Source of the DNA: Rhabditoides inermis
Taxonomy: Eukaryota > Nematoda > Chromadorea > Rhabditida > Rhabditidae
Assembly (NCBI GenBank): GCA_963966185.1
Contig: CAWZYM010000203.1
Coordinates: 260,001 to 324,000, forward strand
Direction: 5' to 3'
DNA: 64,000 bases
How positions within the stretch are numbered: position 1 is the stretch's first letter; each line of letters opens with the position of its first letter. This document shows, one piece after another, positions 25,225 through 55,591 of the stretch. The position numbers and the translations under genes were made by a program. The notes below the pieces were generated by a model, which was not told the DNA's origin, made no database searches, and saw only the letters and a program-made list of their open reading frames with translations.

Positions 25225-26000
25225 GTGAGGGTGTTCGCGGTCTCCATTGCACTACAATGCGATTGCAAATGTCGCCATCTCACCTCGTTTTTTCTCTCTC
25301 CTCTCCCGACCTTGCGTCTTCCCATCAATGCTGGCATATTTGTTTCCCTAGAGTTTTTCATCGCTTGTAATTTCCCCTCGCCATGTTTCACACGCGCGGT
25401 GTGTGTGAGGGAGTTCGTGTAATTCGCGGAAACCCAATCATACAAATGTGTTTCCACCTCCTTCCTCTCACTTTTCCCCGACACGCGCGCGTCTCCGGAC
25501 TTTTTCATGACATTCATGAACATGACATTTTTATTTTGTTTTATATGTTCTAACTTACTACAGTGTTTGAACTTAGCTTCGCGTGATCGATATTCACGCA
25601 AAAATGTTGTGCAGATGGACACATCATACAATGGCTTCAGACTTTCTCGACTTATTTATCCGCCCCTAATCCCTAATCCCCAATGTCTCTCGTCAAAGGA
25701 ATGTGTTGCAAAACCCCCTACAGATGCTTTCATGTGATCGATAACGTTTTTATATCGTATGTTTCTCATAAGCTGTCGTCGGAAAATCGCTGGGCTATAG
25801 TGTCGTGTCAGTCTTCATTCGACTCCCACAGAGTACCTATTCACCAGAGTAATTTCTTATTTTCTTCATCTTTTGTCTTTTGTGTGTGGCACAGTGTGAA
25901 CTGTAGTAATTAATTATATTGAATCGCGGGCTACATTTTGCCTTTTACCATTCTCATTTTTCAGGATGTGCTGACCGACACTGATCCACTCTGACTCGGG

Positions 26001-44543
<18,543 letters not shown>

Positions 44544-45120
44544 ATGAATCTCTCTCCGAGCACTTAGGCGACGTGTGTGTGTGGTCCTTCAGGACGTCGT
44601 GTTGACGTCGTCTGAAGCCCACGACGTCTCCGCCTCCGCCCCAGGCATAATCACTCTAGACTGGTAGCGTATCTCTCTCCTGTTTCATGCATCCCCATAT
44701 CCCACTAGTTTTGTCCGCGTGTTGTTTTATATCTTCTCGTGTATAACACGCATCGAAGCACCATAACACTCGTATTTCAACGTTTTGTATTTCGTAATAC
44801 TAATATGACCGTTTCATAATGCTGACTGACACACACACACACTTGGATTAATATGATATATAATGTTCTCGTTGTTCCATTTTGTTTTTTGTAATATCAC
44901 ATGAAGGTACTGGCTCATCCACTAAGATTCTATACGTTGTGAGTAAAAAAAGCATGTGTGTTCTTCGTATTCTGTTCGCGCATCGATTTCCACTATCCTC
45001 ACCCCCAATCTATGCACATTTGTTGTTGTCCCTCGCCCAGTTCCTCCCCTTGGCCCTAACCCCAAATTGATCCGAGTTGACTGACCGCGTTTGGATGTAT
45101 ATATGAATAAAGAAGTGAAA
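44544..45120 (+). other. PKC 3' UTR and polyadenylation signal
   Basis: Downstream of the PKC TGA (44541-44543) the sequence is T-rich and non-coding. AATAAA is present at 45106-45111, about 565 bp after the stop, and is the most likely polyadenylation signal. Confidence 0.6.
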
Positions 45121-45486
45121 GATAGCTATAGTTCTTTGCTCGCAATAAGTTGCGCACGGTGGGGTAAATCAGAGGATGAGTCAGCTCTCGGCAACAGCGT
45201 GCAAAACAAGAGAGGAAGACGGTTATGGCTCCGTATTCCGAACTGCAAGCGAGGTAGATCGAAAACTATCGCTTTGGCGCAGGGTTTAATAATGTGGTTG
45301 GTGGTTGACACGTGGGAGAATAACTTTTTAACATAATGTTTTTTGGGCTGATCGAAGCCGCATACTGTAATGGAAGAAGGCTCTATAAAGATGCTATCCA
45401 CCGGATGAGGCTTTGCTATAGGGAGCAAAACCTTTTGCGGTATCAATTCAAAATTCAATTCAACATTTATCCGCTTGATGAGACAC

Positions 45487-45686
45487 CTACGTGCCGTCGA
45501 CGACACGATCGCCACCCGCCCCGCTGACGTCTGCCGAGTGATCCGGCTCTTCTACAACGCTCTCTTCGACACTGCCTGATGGCTGCCGTTCCCGCCGTTC
45601 GACGTGGATGAACCGCTACCGGAGGAGTTCACTGCCGAGGAGATTCGTCGCGTTCTGGTCTATGTCTGCACTTGGCCAATGTGTTA
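45487..45686 (+). pseudogene. Possible decayed exon with in-frame stop
   Basis: A GC-rich, gene-like codon run reads HLRAVDDTIATRPADVCRVI then RLFYNALFDTA, a TGA, and continues in the same frame as WLPFPPFDVDEPLPEEFTAE then EIRRVLVYV before a TAA. The codon use resembles nearby exons and differs from the AT-rich surroundings. I do not recognise the family. A gene relic is the simplest reading; a chance open stretch is possible. Confidence 0.35.
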
Positions 45687-46088
45687 ATGGATCTCCTCGC
45701 CGATCATGGATATCCCAGGTCAACATTTCTAACAGTCTGATGGATGCGACAATCAATCTATATAATATTTTTTTTTAAATCTTATTTTGGACTCATTTGC
45801 TCGTACCCTTTTTCCCCAATTACAACATTCAAGGTATGGTCAGTCTCTACGAAACAGTCTCTTTTAAACGCCTTCGGAACACGCGGTTTGGTCGTGTTTC
45901 GAAGGCTTCTCGAAGACAGTATGGAAGGCGTTTCGAAGAGACTGACCGCTACTTCATCTAAACTGCACGGCGTCCGTTCTTCCGTCCGTTCAATTCGCAT
46001 TTGCACATTCTCCCCTGCCACCCTTGCCTCCTTCCCGTCTGGCCTGTCATTTCCTTCCCCCTCATCCTTCCTGGTCGGACGCGTCGCG

Positions 46089-46244
46089 ATGATATGGCAC
46101 TTCCCCAAGACCGTATTGGTCATGTTCGCTGTCTACTTTGTTATTGTGAGTCTCTCTCTTTCTCTCTCTCTCTCTCCATCTCTCTCTCCCTCTCTCTCCT
46201 TCCCTCTCTCTCCTTCCCTCTCTCCCTCCCTCTCTCTCCCTCCC

Positions 46245-46284
<40 letters not shown>

Positions 46285-49200
46285 CAAAGCCTTCTTTCCA
46301 GTCCATTCCCGGCATGAGCCACCTCTACACTTCGTATGAGTTCATCAAGGCGTTCGACTTTTCGAGCAGCGCGAGGTGATTATCGATTGATTATCGATTG
46401 CATATCGACTGCTTTTCCAGTTTGGCGGTCAAGGAAGGGCCGAGTTCTCTCTCAATGTTCGCGTATGTTGGAGCGGGTATCCTGGTAGACAACTGGCTAG
46501 GGCGCTACAGAGCCCTCCTCATCTACATGACTGTTCTAGCTCTGCGTGAGTCTCTCTCTCCCTCCCTCTCTCTCTCTCTCTCTCTCTTTCTCTGCCTCTC
46601 TCTATCTCTATCTGTCTCCCCCACCCCTTCTCATTCTCATTTTACAGCCTTCGCCCTCTACTTTGCCAGCTCATTTGGAATGCACACCTTTGGACAGGTA
46701 AGACTGTTACTTGATCGCCCCCTGTTATTTGTATATGTAGAAAGCCAGTCGGATTGCATTTGTGCTGGTAGCATAAAAACTCTTGATATACGATAAGGAA
46801 TTGATACACAACAACGAATTCGAGTCTGACTTTGGCTTCGTCTATGCTTGATCATATAATCGAGACACTTGGGGTGGAAAATGATGAGAGATGACTATTC
46901 ATATCAAATAAAGTCATAGGTTATCCAGAAAGTACATAATACAAAGTACAATGCACAAATGTACAAATCAGTACATCTACTTGATCTACTTCAGTACATC
47001 TACTTCGCGAGCATCCCTATTTCTCTATGCTTCGGCGCTATAGGCAAGGCAGTCCTGCAGCCGTTCATTGCAGATCAAGTGAGTACCGGGTACCGGATAG
47101 AGAAGAGGGGTAATCATATTCATTCTTCAACTTGACATTCAAGTTGTTGTTGATATGCTTTGTAGAAGACAGTCGTAGTCTATGTGTGAAACTTGGAGTT
47201 ATCTGTTCTTTCAAGCTCCCGTTGCGAATCTTGTCACCTCTACAGTCCAGGGAATGTTTAGTTCCGCTACTCTCTCACTCCGCGCATCCATCCCGCATTG
47301 GAAAACTCGACTCGCGCGAAACTTCGAATTTGAATTTGTTTGCGTGATCTCGATGTCTATCGATTTCTAGCCGCCTCGCACTCTCTTAACTCTTGCGCTC
47401 TCTAGTGGCGGCAACTGATTTGCGCACCCACTGTAGGTGAAGGACGCGCCGCCGGCGATGGTGGCTTCGATCTTCTCCTGGATATACATTCTACACAACG
47501 TCAGCGCCACCATTGCACTATTTGCAGTGTCCATGATTAGGGTGAGGAGAGAGAGAGGGGGGAGAGGGAGAGGGAGAGAGGGAGGGAAGAGAGAGAAAGA
47601 GAGAGGAAGAGGGAGAAAGAGAGAAATGCGAGAGAGGGAAAGAGGGAGAGAGGGAGAGAGAGATAGAGATTGAGAGAGAGATTGAGAGAAAGAGGAGAGA
47701 GAGAGAGAAAGAGAGAGGGGAGAGAAAGAGAGAAAGAGAGAAGAGGGGGAGAGAAGGAGAGAGGGAGAAAGAGAGAAATGCGAAAGAGGGAGGGAGAGAG
47801 AGAGAGAGAGAGAGAGGGAGGGAGAGAGAGAGGAAGAGAAAGATAGATGGAGGGAGGGAGAGAGGAGGAGAGAGGGAGAACGAGAGAACCGCGAGAGAGA
47901 GAAAGAGGGAGGGAGAGGGAGAGAGAATGTTTCAGGAGACGATCCTCTGCTGGGGTGAGACGTGCTACGCGGCGCACTACGGCACGCTCCTCGCCCTCAT
48001 AGTTGCCGGTCAGGCCATCTTCTTCCTCGGAACGCGACTCGCATTCATCAAGGTGATTTAACCTCGAATCCTATTATCTCGGCGATTTTCTTGAACAAAG
48101 AATGCGACGCCGTAGGATGGTAGGATCAAAGTTCAAAGTGTGTGCGTTTTCGAAATATGTCATTTGTTCTCCGATCCCGGACGGGTGAAAGGAACCACCC
48201 TGATGATGACGTGGTCATCGTTTCTTTATGAAACCATGTTCATACACTACTACTATTAAAACAATGGTAGTGAATCTGTTGTATTTTTTTCTTGTCATGT
48301 TTGTACATATTTCTTTACACGAGTTGTTTTTGCACGAGTTGTTAAAAACCCGTATAAATTAGAATCGCATTTATGTATCAAGGTCAATTGATTTATCAGA
48401 AAGTTTACAAAACAAATCTAATCGGGTGTTGATTTTGCTGACATAGCGATCGATAGCGATATCATTCGATTTATGAGTTATGAAATGACATGTTTCCTTT
48501 TTTTTCGGAACATGTTTCTAACGTAGAAAAATCGTTTCTGTGAACACTCGCTAATAGTTTGCAATGATTGAGTGATAGGAACATTGGGCGCGTATCGGTA
48601 GTAATTGGGCGTTTCGGAAGTTATTTGATTTGAAAATTTGAGACTGTTCGTACCTTTTTTTATTTCCAGCCGCCCACGCAGCGCAACATTATCGTCGACG
48701 TGTTTCGCTGTCTGGTGCACGCGCTCCGAAACCGCAAGGGAGAGAGTGAGTCTGAAAAAAAAAAAGATTTTCTGTTACCACACGTCTCTGTTAATCTAAA
48801 CGCCACTTTTTCTTCAAAATCTGATTCTGATTGTTTTTCATCAACAGATACTGTGTTATCAGACAGCGTCAAACCTTTATAATACTAAATTACAATGAGT
48901 CTGACCACACTCGAAATTCATCGAAACACACTGGAGAGAGTGAGTGCGAGAGGCGATGGAAATCGGATTGTTTTTCGAAACATCAAATATTGCTGAAACA
49001 CACACACCATGTTTCGAAGACTTTTGCAGACGCGAAGATAGTTCATAGAAAAGTTTGACGGCTCCTTTAGAATCGGCCGAGCATGGCACTGGGACCTTTC
49101 TGGACAAGGCCCATCCCCGATACTCGCGTGCTTTTATCGCCAATGTGCACAGGGTTAGTGAATCGGCATGTTAAAAAAAATCAGAATCAGACTCATCTGA

Positions 49201-49575
49201 CCATTTATGTATATCTCCAATCAAGCATCACACTTGTCTGAACTATGATAAAAACACAATACAACAATACCTAAAATAAACATGGACATTAATGTTGCAT
49301 TTTAATACTAAATTACCAAATTTGAGGTGCTGGTGGTGTCCCGCCTTCTCGTGATCTCGATCCCATTCTTCTTTATGAACGCATTCCAGTCGACCTTCGT
49401 CCAGCAATTGGTACATTTCCCTCTTTTTTCCAAAGTAACTTGTTTTAGTGGAATAACATGAACCACCGACTGTTTGCCAACTTGACACTGACCGATCAGC
49501 AGTATATGGTGGGGAGAGAGGGAGGGAGAGAGGGAGGGAGGAATATGAAGAGAGAGAGGGAGAGAGGGAGAGGGG

Positions 49576-49620
<45 letters not shown>

Positions 49621-52410
49621 GCAGACGTCTAACACGATCTTCTGCGTGGCGCTCTGCCTTCTACACGACATGATCATCTTCCCGCTCGTCAACAAATGCG
49701 TAAAGGTGAACGCTGAATAAAATGTGATTTCCTGACTACTCCACGGTAGGATTGTGTGTTCGATCACATCAGAATCAGACTGATAAACAAACTGGTAATT
49801 AGGTGACTTCACTGCGCAAGATCGGCCTGGGCATCTTTCTGGGCATCCTGTTTGCCTTCTCGCTGTTGCTGGTTGACATAGCTGTGCCGGTGTATGGCGC
49901 CCAATGCAGGAATGGGCAGCGTGCACGTGTACAGTGATCCCGCACTCACGTGCACACATGAAGTGGTCGACGAGCAGCAGCAGAGCAAGTCTGGAGACAC
50001 CCTGCGTGCCGGTATGGGGACAGGGAGGGAGGGAGAGAGAGAGAGAGGAGGGGAGAGAGAGAGGGAAGGAGGGGAGAGAGAGGGGGAGGAGAGAGGGAGG
50101 AGGGGTGAGAGAGGGAGGAGGAGAGAGGGAGGAGGGGGAGGGTAGGAGAGAGAGGGGAGGAGAGGGAGGAGGGGGAGGGAAGGAGAGAGAGAGGGAAGGA
50201 GAGAGAGAGAGGGGGGAGGAGAGAGGGAGGAGGGGGAGGGTAGGAGCGAGGGAAGAGGGAGGACGAGAGAGGGAGGGACGAGAGAGGAAAGGAGAGAGAG
50301 GGGAGGAGAGAGAGGGAGAGAGGGGAGGGAGGGGGAGGGTAGGAGCGAGGAATAGGGAGGACGAGAGAGGGAAGGAGAGAGAGAGCGGGGTGAGAGAGAG
50401 AAAGGGAGAGAGGAGGGAGAGGAAGGAGAGAGAGAGCCTGGTTGCAGGCAACTACCTCTTGCGCAGTGACTGTCTCTCCACCCCTTTCCCTTTCAATGTG
50501 GCTGATCAAGGCTGGACGGCAGTGGCTCTCCTGAATGCATCGAGCGGACACGTTGCTGTGGCGCAGTGAGTGGGCCAATCGTTAATTCGATTTAAACTGT
50601 TGTATATAAACAATATAAATATATCAATTATAATTACAGAATAATATCATTATAACAATAACAATAGCATATGAAAAAAGTTGTATTGTTTTATAATCAC
50701 AATATGAAACCATCTTGAATTTCACTTCAGAAACGGCACCTTCGACATCCATCCCAGTCTCCCCATGTCTGTCGACGTCTTCCTTCTATCCGCTGCTGAA
50801 AACGCGGTAATAAAAAAAACTTTCAGTGTCCATTAACTGTTTCTCTTGCTTAGACCATTTCCGCGGCGGATTCCTTCAGTCGCACAAGCTCTCGCAATGT
50901 CAAGCTCCTCTCGTCGTTCTACAACGAGCCGATTCGTCGGATATCGGCTAAAGAATGGTTGGATGAGGGAGGGCACGGCTCGTCATTTCGGCCGGGTTCC
51001 GCTGTCCGCAGACAAAGACCGCGTCGCGACCGCTCTGCGCATTTTTTTAACAATTGGTTGGCACGCTGCCAAGGAATGCGAGCGGTCATTTCCCGCTGGG
51101 CATTAGCGTGCGACACGGTCGCTGTCTGCGGACACGCTGCGACAGAGAGCGGCGACCGGAATGAAGGGGTCAAAATGATTACATATGTACCTTCAGTGAT
51201 TCGTGCCCCGATGTGATCGTGGAGGACTTGGACATCACTTACGAGTCGAATGCTCGCATAGTGTACATCGATAGAGGAGCGGGTGTGAACGAAGGGAGAT
51301 TCCATAAGATGACGTGAGTATCGAAAGTATTTCAAGAGGTAGCGACTAGTAACTACTGCGCTTTCTAAAAACTTTCCAAATCACTATAAGAAAGGTTTCC
51401 GAAGTACCAAAGTGGTTATATGTAGGGTAATCGCAAGTGGCTAAGGGGTGATTGAAGTAGTTGAAAGACTGGTGTTTCGGGACTAGTTTGAATTTTTTGA
51501 AATTCAGCGCGCGTCCCGGCAACACGGTGAGCGGGTGGTGGATGATGGTGGCGCAGCTGATTATGGCAGAGTGCGAGGTGACCTTCCTCTTTCTCTCTCT
51601 CTTTTCCTCTATCTCTCCTCTCTCTCTCTCTTTCCCTCTCTCTCCCTCTCTCTCTCCCTCCCTCCCCCTCTCTCCCTCTCTCTCTCCCTCTCACTCTCTC
51701 TCCCTCTGCCTCTCCCTCCCTCTCTCTCTCTCTCACCTCGCGTTTATCCAGGTTCTTCTCGCGATTCCCGGCCCCGAATTCGCGTACAGCGAGACGACGG
51801 CCACTATGAAATCGTTTGTTGTGGTGCGAGTTATACAGAAATTGAAAATAAGTTAACGATTTGGCGAAAATTGGCTAAAACGGCTGCAAAGCTCCTTTCT
51901 CCTTTCTCGGTTCTCCGTTGAGCTACAGAGTTCTAGTTTAGCCGAAATCGAACGCTCCAATCTATCGAACGCCACCTCTTACATTACCTCACATTACCTT
52001 ACGCCACCTCTTACATTTACATCATTACGTCATTCCAGTGCATCTACTACTTTCTCATGTCGGCTGCGTCGTTCCTCGTTTTTCTGTGCACTGTCTCGCT
52101 GAAAAAGCACTTTGAGACGATAACGGTGGCGATGGGAGCGACACTCGCACTGTGGCTGGTTTGCGCCGCGGTGCGTCTCTCTCTCTCTCTCCCTCTCCCT
52201 CTCTCTCTCTTCCTCTCTCTCTCTCTTTCTCTCCCTCTTTCCCCTCCCCCCCCCCTGTTCTCATGATATTTTAGTACTTCTTCTACTGTGCCCGCTCCTA
52301 CCAATACGTGGATATCGAGACGCTGAAGAGTCTCGAGAACAGCGACGTGCTATCGCAGGTAAGGAGAGAGAGTGGGGAGGGAGAGAGAGGGGGGGGGATG
52401 AGAGAGAGGG

Positions 52411-52452
<42 letters not shown>

Positions 52453-52609
52453 AGAGAGTCGGTTCTCTATATTCCAGCCGGAGCGGAGTGAGTTGGAGAA
52501 GGGCGAGCCAGCGGATGCGGGCAAGACCCGAACTAGCAGCGAGAAGGCGACTGAGACTGAGAAGACGAGAACGGAAGAAACTGGCAGCTATTCGAAAGCC
52601 GAACAGTAA
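46089..52609 (+). CDS. Proton-coupled oligopeptide transporter family (POT/SLC15-like) with one frame inconsistency
   Basis: Exons: 46089-46145, 46290-46375, 46421-46545, 46648-46697, 46995-47078, 47437-47541, 47936-48052, 48670-48745, 49071-49144, 49327-49410, 49449-49508, 49625-49705, 49803-50011, 50448-50565, 50731-50806, 50854-50957, 51197-51313, 51508-51577, 51752-51823, 52039-52170, 52275-52358, 52478-52609. This gives about 703 residues, close to PEPT1. Family signs: GAGILVDNWLGRYRALLIY, FIADQ before FSWIYILHN, ANVLVVSRLLVISIPFFF, LHDMIIFPLVNKC, a large extracellular loop with SCPDVIVEDL, and ECEVLLAIPGPEFAYSETTA before the last helices. The ExxERFxYYG proton-coupling motif expected after TM1 is degenerate (PSFQSIPGM). 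Exon 49803-50011 needs a one-base frame change to connect. The start ATG is the likeliest in-frame choice, although the frame is open further upstream. Substrate unknown. Confidence 0.85.
47542..47935 (+). repeat. (GA)n-type purine tract filling a transporter intron
   Basis: From the GTGAGGAGAGAGAGG donor, about 385 bp of GA/GGGA purine sequence continues to GAATGTTTCAG at the acceptor. Confidence 0.95.
50012..50447 (+). repeat. (GA)n-type purine tract filling a transporter intron
   Basis: After GTATGGGGACAGGGAGGG the intron is GGGA/GA purine sequence for about 410 bp, up to GCCTGGTTGCAG. Confidence 0.95.
50990..51160. repeat. Imperfect inverted repeat within a transporter intron
   Basis: GTCCGCAGACAAAGACCGCG near 51005 and its imperfect reverse complement CGGTCGCTGTCTGCGGAC near 51115-51135 can form a long hairpin. 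It lies in the inferred intron 50958-51196. The exon frame stays open through it, so readthrough would also encode protein. It may be a MITE remnant. Confidence 0.5.
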
Positions 52610-53132
52610 CTTTCCCTTAAATCCCCTTATTGTTAAGCGAGAGTGATCGCAGAAATTTTCTATTTCATCACGCGTGTACAGAGTGTTTGCCAGTGAGAGC
52701 GTGATAAATGTGTGACTGTTTGGTTGCGGTCTGTGGGTCCGTCCGCCCGGTTCTTAACAATGTTCATTCACCCTTTGCGTACAGTGAGAACATCATTCCC
52801 ACTCACTCTGATCTCATCAGATGCATAAACGCCGTGAAACACTGCGACACTGGTAGAGTGATAGCGGTGCTGACTAGGTCAACAAAAACAAACCCCATCA
52901 CCGACAGATCACGATGTTAGAAAACTACTCGACTACTCCACTTTCAGAGTCTAGGAAAAACCTGCGAATAGTAACATAACGAACTGTATCTTGCTGAAAA
53001 GCTGAGTGGAACCGAGCGATTTGTAGTTTTCTATTAATATCAAGCAATTACTGTTCCCGTGTGTAACAGGTGAGCGAGCACCTTGTTTATTTCTCACCAC
53101 TTTGCCCTGGGGCGATCTACAATCTCTGAATC

Positions 53133-53177
<45 letters not shown>

Positions 53178-53491
53178 GCGCTGCTTCCTCCACTCACTAT
53201 CCGATCAATCACACGCATCTTTCTTGTCGTTTTGATCTTATCAATGATACATTCTATCCCGATATAGATATAGCTCTGCCACCGCGACTCACATAAATAG
53301 ACCAACCGCCGTCGATTTTGCAATATCATTGCTCTGTGTTTGTAATTTTGATCTTGTGGTTAGTACTTTAGTATCCTTCCGAAAACAGACTCTTGTTGAA
53401 GCGATCTTTTCTAGCTATCGTTATTTCAGGAAAAGGCTATTTTTATTAAATTAATAATTATTATTATAGTTATTAATTGTATTATATTTAG
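52610..53491. other. Transporter 3' flank
   Basis: No gene is recognised. A (GA)n tract lies at 53134-53180. The 3' part (53430-53490) is AT-rich and leads into a possible lectin-like first exon at 53492. Confidence 0.45.
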
Positions 53492-53642
53492 ATGTTGTTT
53501 TTCTTTGCTCTCATCGTCATAACAACTGCACAACTGCACTCATCGGTTTGTTTTTGTATTATCTTCGTATCATGTATGATGCATAATGTTGTATATCAGA
53601 TTATAGAGATTATAGAGATATTAGATATATCATATATATATA

Positions 53643-53676
<34 letters not shown>

Positions 53677-53810
53677 CATAGATATATCATAGATACATCA
53701 TAGATACATCATAGATACATCATAGATACATCATAGATATATCATAGATTCAGATTGATACGATCGACTGTCCGGCCGGTTGGACGAGATTCGAGCAGCG
53801 GTGCATGAAG
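53492..53810 (+). pseudogene. Signal peptide and first exon of a C-type lectin-like protein, no continuation found
   Basis: Exon 1 (53492-53545) encodes MLFFFALIVITTAQLHSS, a typical secretory signal, followed by GTTTGT. Exon 2 (53754-53810), after TTCAG, encodes IDTIDCPAGWTRFEQRCMK, then GTAAGAGAGA. Both exons are phase 0. CPxGWxxFxxxC is the opening of a C-type lectin-like domain, abundant in secreted nematode proteins. After the (GA)n intron the next acceptor (53892) opens into sequence antisense to the msp 3' end, and no rest of the lectin fold appears. It is probably a truncated gene fragment; a tiny secreted peptide is less likely. Confidence 0.5.
53625..53752. repeat. (AT)n tract and 12-bp tandem repeat
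   Basis: (AT)n from about 53630 to 53676 passes into tandem copies of a 12-mer (ATAGATACATC and variants) up to 53750. It lies in the intron of the lectin-like fragment. Confidence 0.85.
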
Positions 53811-53893
<83 letters not shown>

Positions 53894-53963
53894 CAGACTA
53901 GTACATTACCACAACACCACAACGATTTTGTGAAGAGAGTCTTTATTGACACATTAAAACCGT

Positions 53964-54402
53964 TCAAGGGTTGTACTCGATGGGGAGGTTCTTGCGGCGG
54001 ACCATTCCGTCGCCCTGGAACCACTCACGGCGGAAGGTCTTGGCGGCGCCGTCGGGGGTGTTGGTCCACTCGATGGTGATGCGGTCGTTGTTGGTGTCCT
54101 CCTCTCCGAACTTGAACGCGTCGCAAGAGACGGCCATCAGCACGGCCTCCTTGGGGTCGAGCACTCCGCACGGCGGGTCGACGCCGAGGCGCTTCATGTT
54201 GGTGGTCTTGATGGCCCATCCGATGCGGCGACCTCCAGTGTTGGTGATCTGAAAAAGACCAATCATTCAATGATCGATCGATATCCGATCGATATCCACG
54301 CACCTTGATGTGGTAGGTGTGCTTGTCATCGTAGGGGGCGTTGAAGACGATCTTGGTACCCGGCTGGGTGTTGATATCTCCGGGAGCGACGGACTGAGCC
54401 AT
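53964..54402 (-). CDS. msp: Major sperm protein
   Basis: Two exons on the minus strand: 54402-54304 (33 codons) and 54248-53964 (94 codons plus TAA), with a 55-bp intron (GTGCGT...TTCAG). The 127-residue length is exactly that of the family. The sequence is almost canonical: [20 protein letters not shown], the [16 protein letters not shown] strand, [35 protein letters not shown] and the [20 protein letters not shown] end. MSP polymerises into the filaments that drive amoeboid sperm crawling and also acts as an oocyte-maturation signal. One spot, [12 protein letters not shown], carries Trp where Tyr is common. AATAAA lies at 53947-53942. Expression is expected in the spermatogenic germline. 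Confidence 0.98.
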
Positions 54403-54433
54403 GGCGAATGGATGCCGGCAGCCCGCCGCGCCC

Positions 54434-54497
54434 GCTTTTTATTCGCCTCTCCACACATGCAAATCGGCGAGTTCGCGAGAAATGACTAATTTTTATC
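54434..54497 (-). promoter_or_regulatory. Candidate msp promoter elements (TATA-like and GATA)
   Basis: On the minus strand AATAAAAAGC (54443-54434) lies about 32 bp upstream of the msp ATG and could act as a TATA-like element. GATAA (54497-54493) lies about 91 bp upstream. GATA elements close to the start are known in C. elegans msp promoters, so the position is suggestive. This is an inference from motif and spacing only. Confidence 0.45.
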
Positions 54498-55023
54498 AGG
54501 ACAATGGCAATGCAAATAGGTACGAGTTTGCCTTGCTAATCGATATGCAAATTAGGCCAATTAGGGAAGAATCATTGATCGACGTTGTCCATTGTTCTCA
54601 TGGGTATATCAATGCTGGCGGATCTATATAGTTGTGCGTTCCGGCGGTTCAGTGGATTTAAACACAACACAATATGATCCTAACTCCTACCAGTCCACCC
54701 TGGCTGGCACGACAGTGCAACACCCGTACGTACCACAACAGCCTATTGAGTCCCCTCTCCCCCGCCGGTAGACCAACCACCCGATCTTACTCAGCCAAAC
54801 CACAACGCGACAAGTGACATTACACAATTATTACGAGTCACATTGCTCGGGGAGGGAAGAGGGAAGACTGCTGTTTCATCCAGAGATTGGCGGGGGCGGG
54901 GCGGCGCGACATCGCGCCATTCCAATGACCGCGACAACAGTCGTTCTCAGACAAGACCAAACGAAGGAATGCGACTCTCAAATCAAATCAAATCAAAACA
55001 AAAAAGTGCGACTCTGCACAAAC

Positions 55024-55241
55024 TTAAAGGAACAGTGGCGACTTATTTTTGACTCAGAGTATTGTTAAAAATTATATTAACCTAACACATTTTCATTTTT
55101 TGCGAAACAACGACGATTCTGCGTTACTTTCGAATCTGCCACTGCCACGGATGCAGACGAAAATTTGATGTTGTTCTGCTGATGTGAGAATGAGGAGTTG
55201 TGGCAGGTTGTGGCAGAAATAAGTCGCCACTGTTCCTTTAA
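55024..55241. mobile_element. TTAA-flanked MITE (type b relative), short form
   Basis: Starts TTAAAGGAACAGTGGCGACT and ends with the exact inverse through TTAA (AGTCGCCACTGTTCCTTTAA); the inverted repeat is about 25 bp. Its interior matches the element at 61975-62313 but lacks the tRNA-like middle, so it is either an internally deleted form or the ancestral form. Confidence 0.85.
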
Positions 55242-55264
55242 CAGACGAGACTGGTGTTTGAAAC

Positions 55265-55315
<51 letters not shown>

Positions 55316-55591
55316 ATTGAAATGATTTATCTCAAATCGTACGGCATTGGGGGAGTTTGGAGTTTATCTTGGGTAATTGGCAAATGACTTGGGTCCGGCC
55401 GCGTCCGTCGTTGGTCCCTCAGCAGCAGAAGCTTGGTCGCAGCATCCTCGAGGCGTCGGGCGAACGGGGCGGCGGCCGGCTGTATCGCGCACTATCGGAC
55501 AGCTCTCTTGGTCCCCTTGTCGCGGGGAGAGAGACAGCCCTACACGAGTACAGTATCAGTGTTGTATTGTGACATGACCAGATTGCTTATC

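Larger units (their letters stand above)
54403..55591. other. Intergenic stretch between msp and the NeSL-like element
   Basis: Holds the msp promoter side, the MITE at 55024-55241, a (GA)n tract at 55267-55311 and the probable retrotransposon 3' UTR (about 55380-55591). No protein gene is seen. Confidence 0.5.

Noticed and set aside
49243..50451. 402-codon minus-strand frame
   Set aside because: It runs antisense to transporter exons and through purine-rich introns. Its Ser/Leu/Pro content comes from the repeats.
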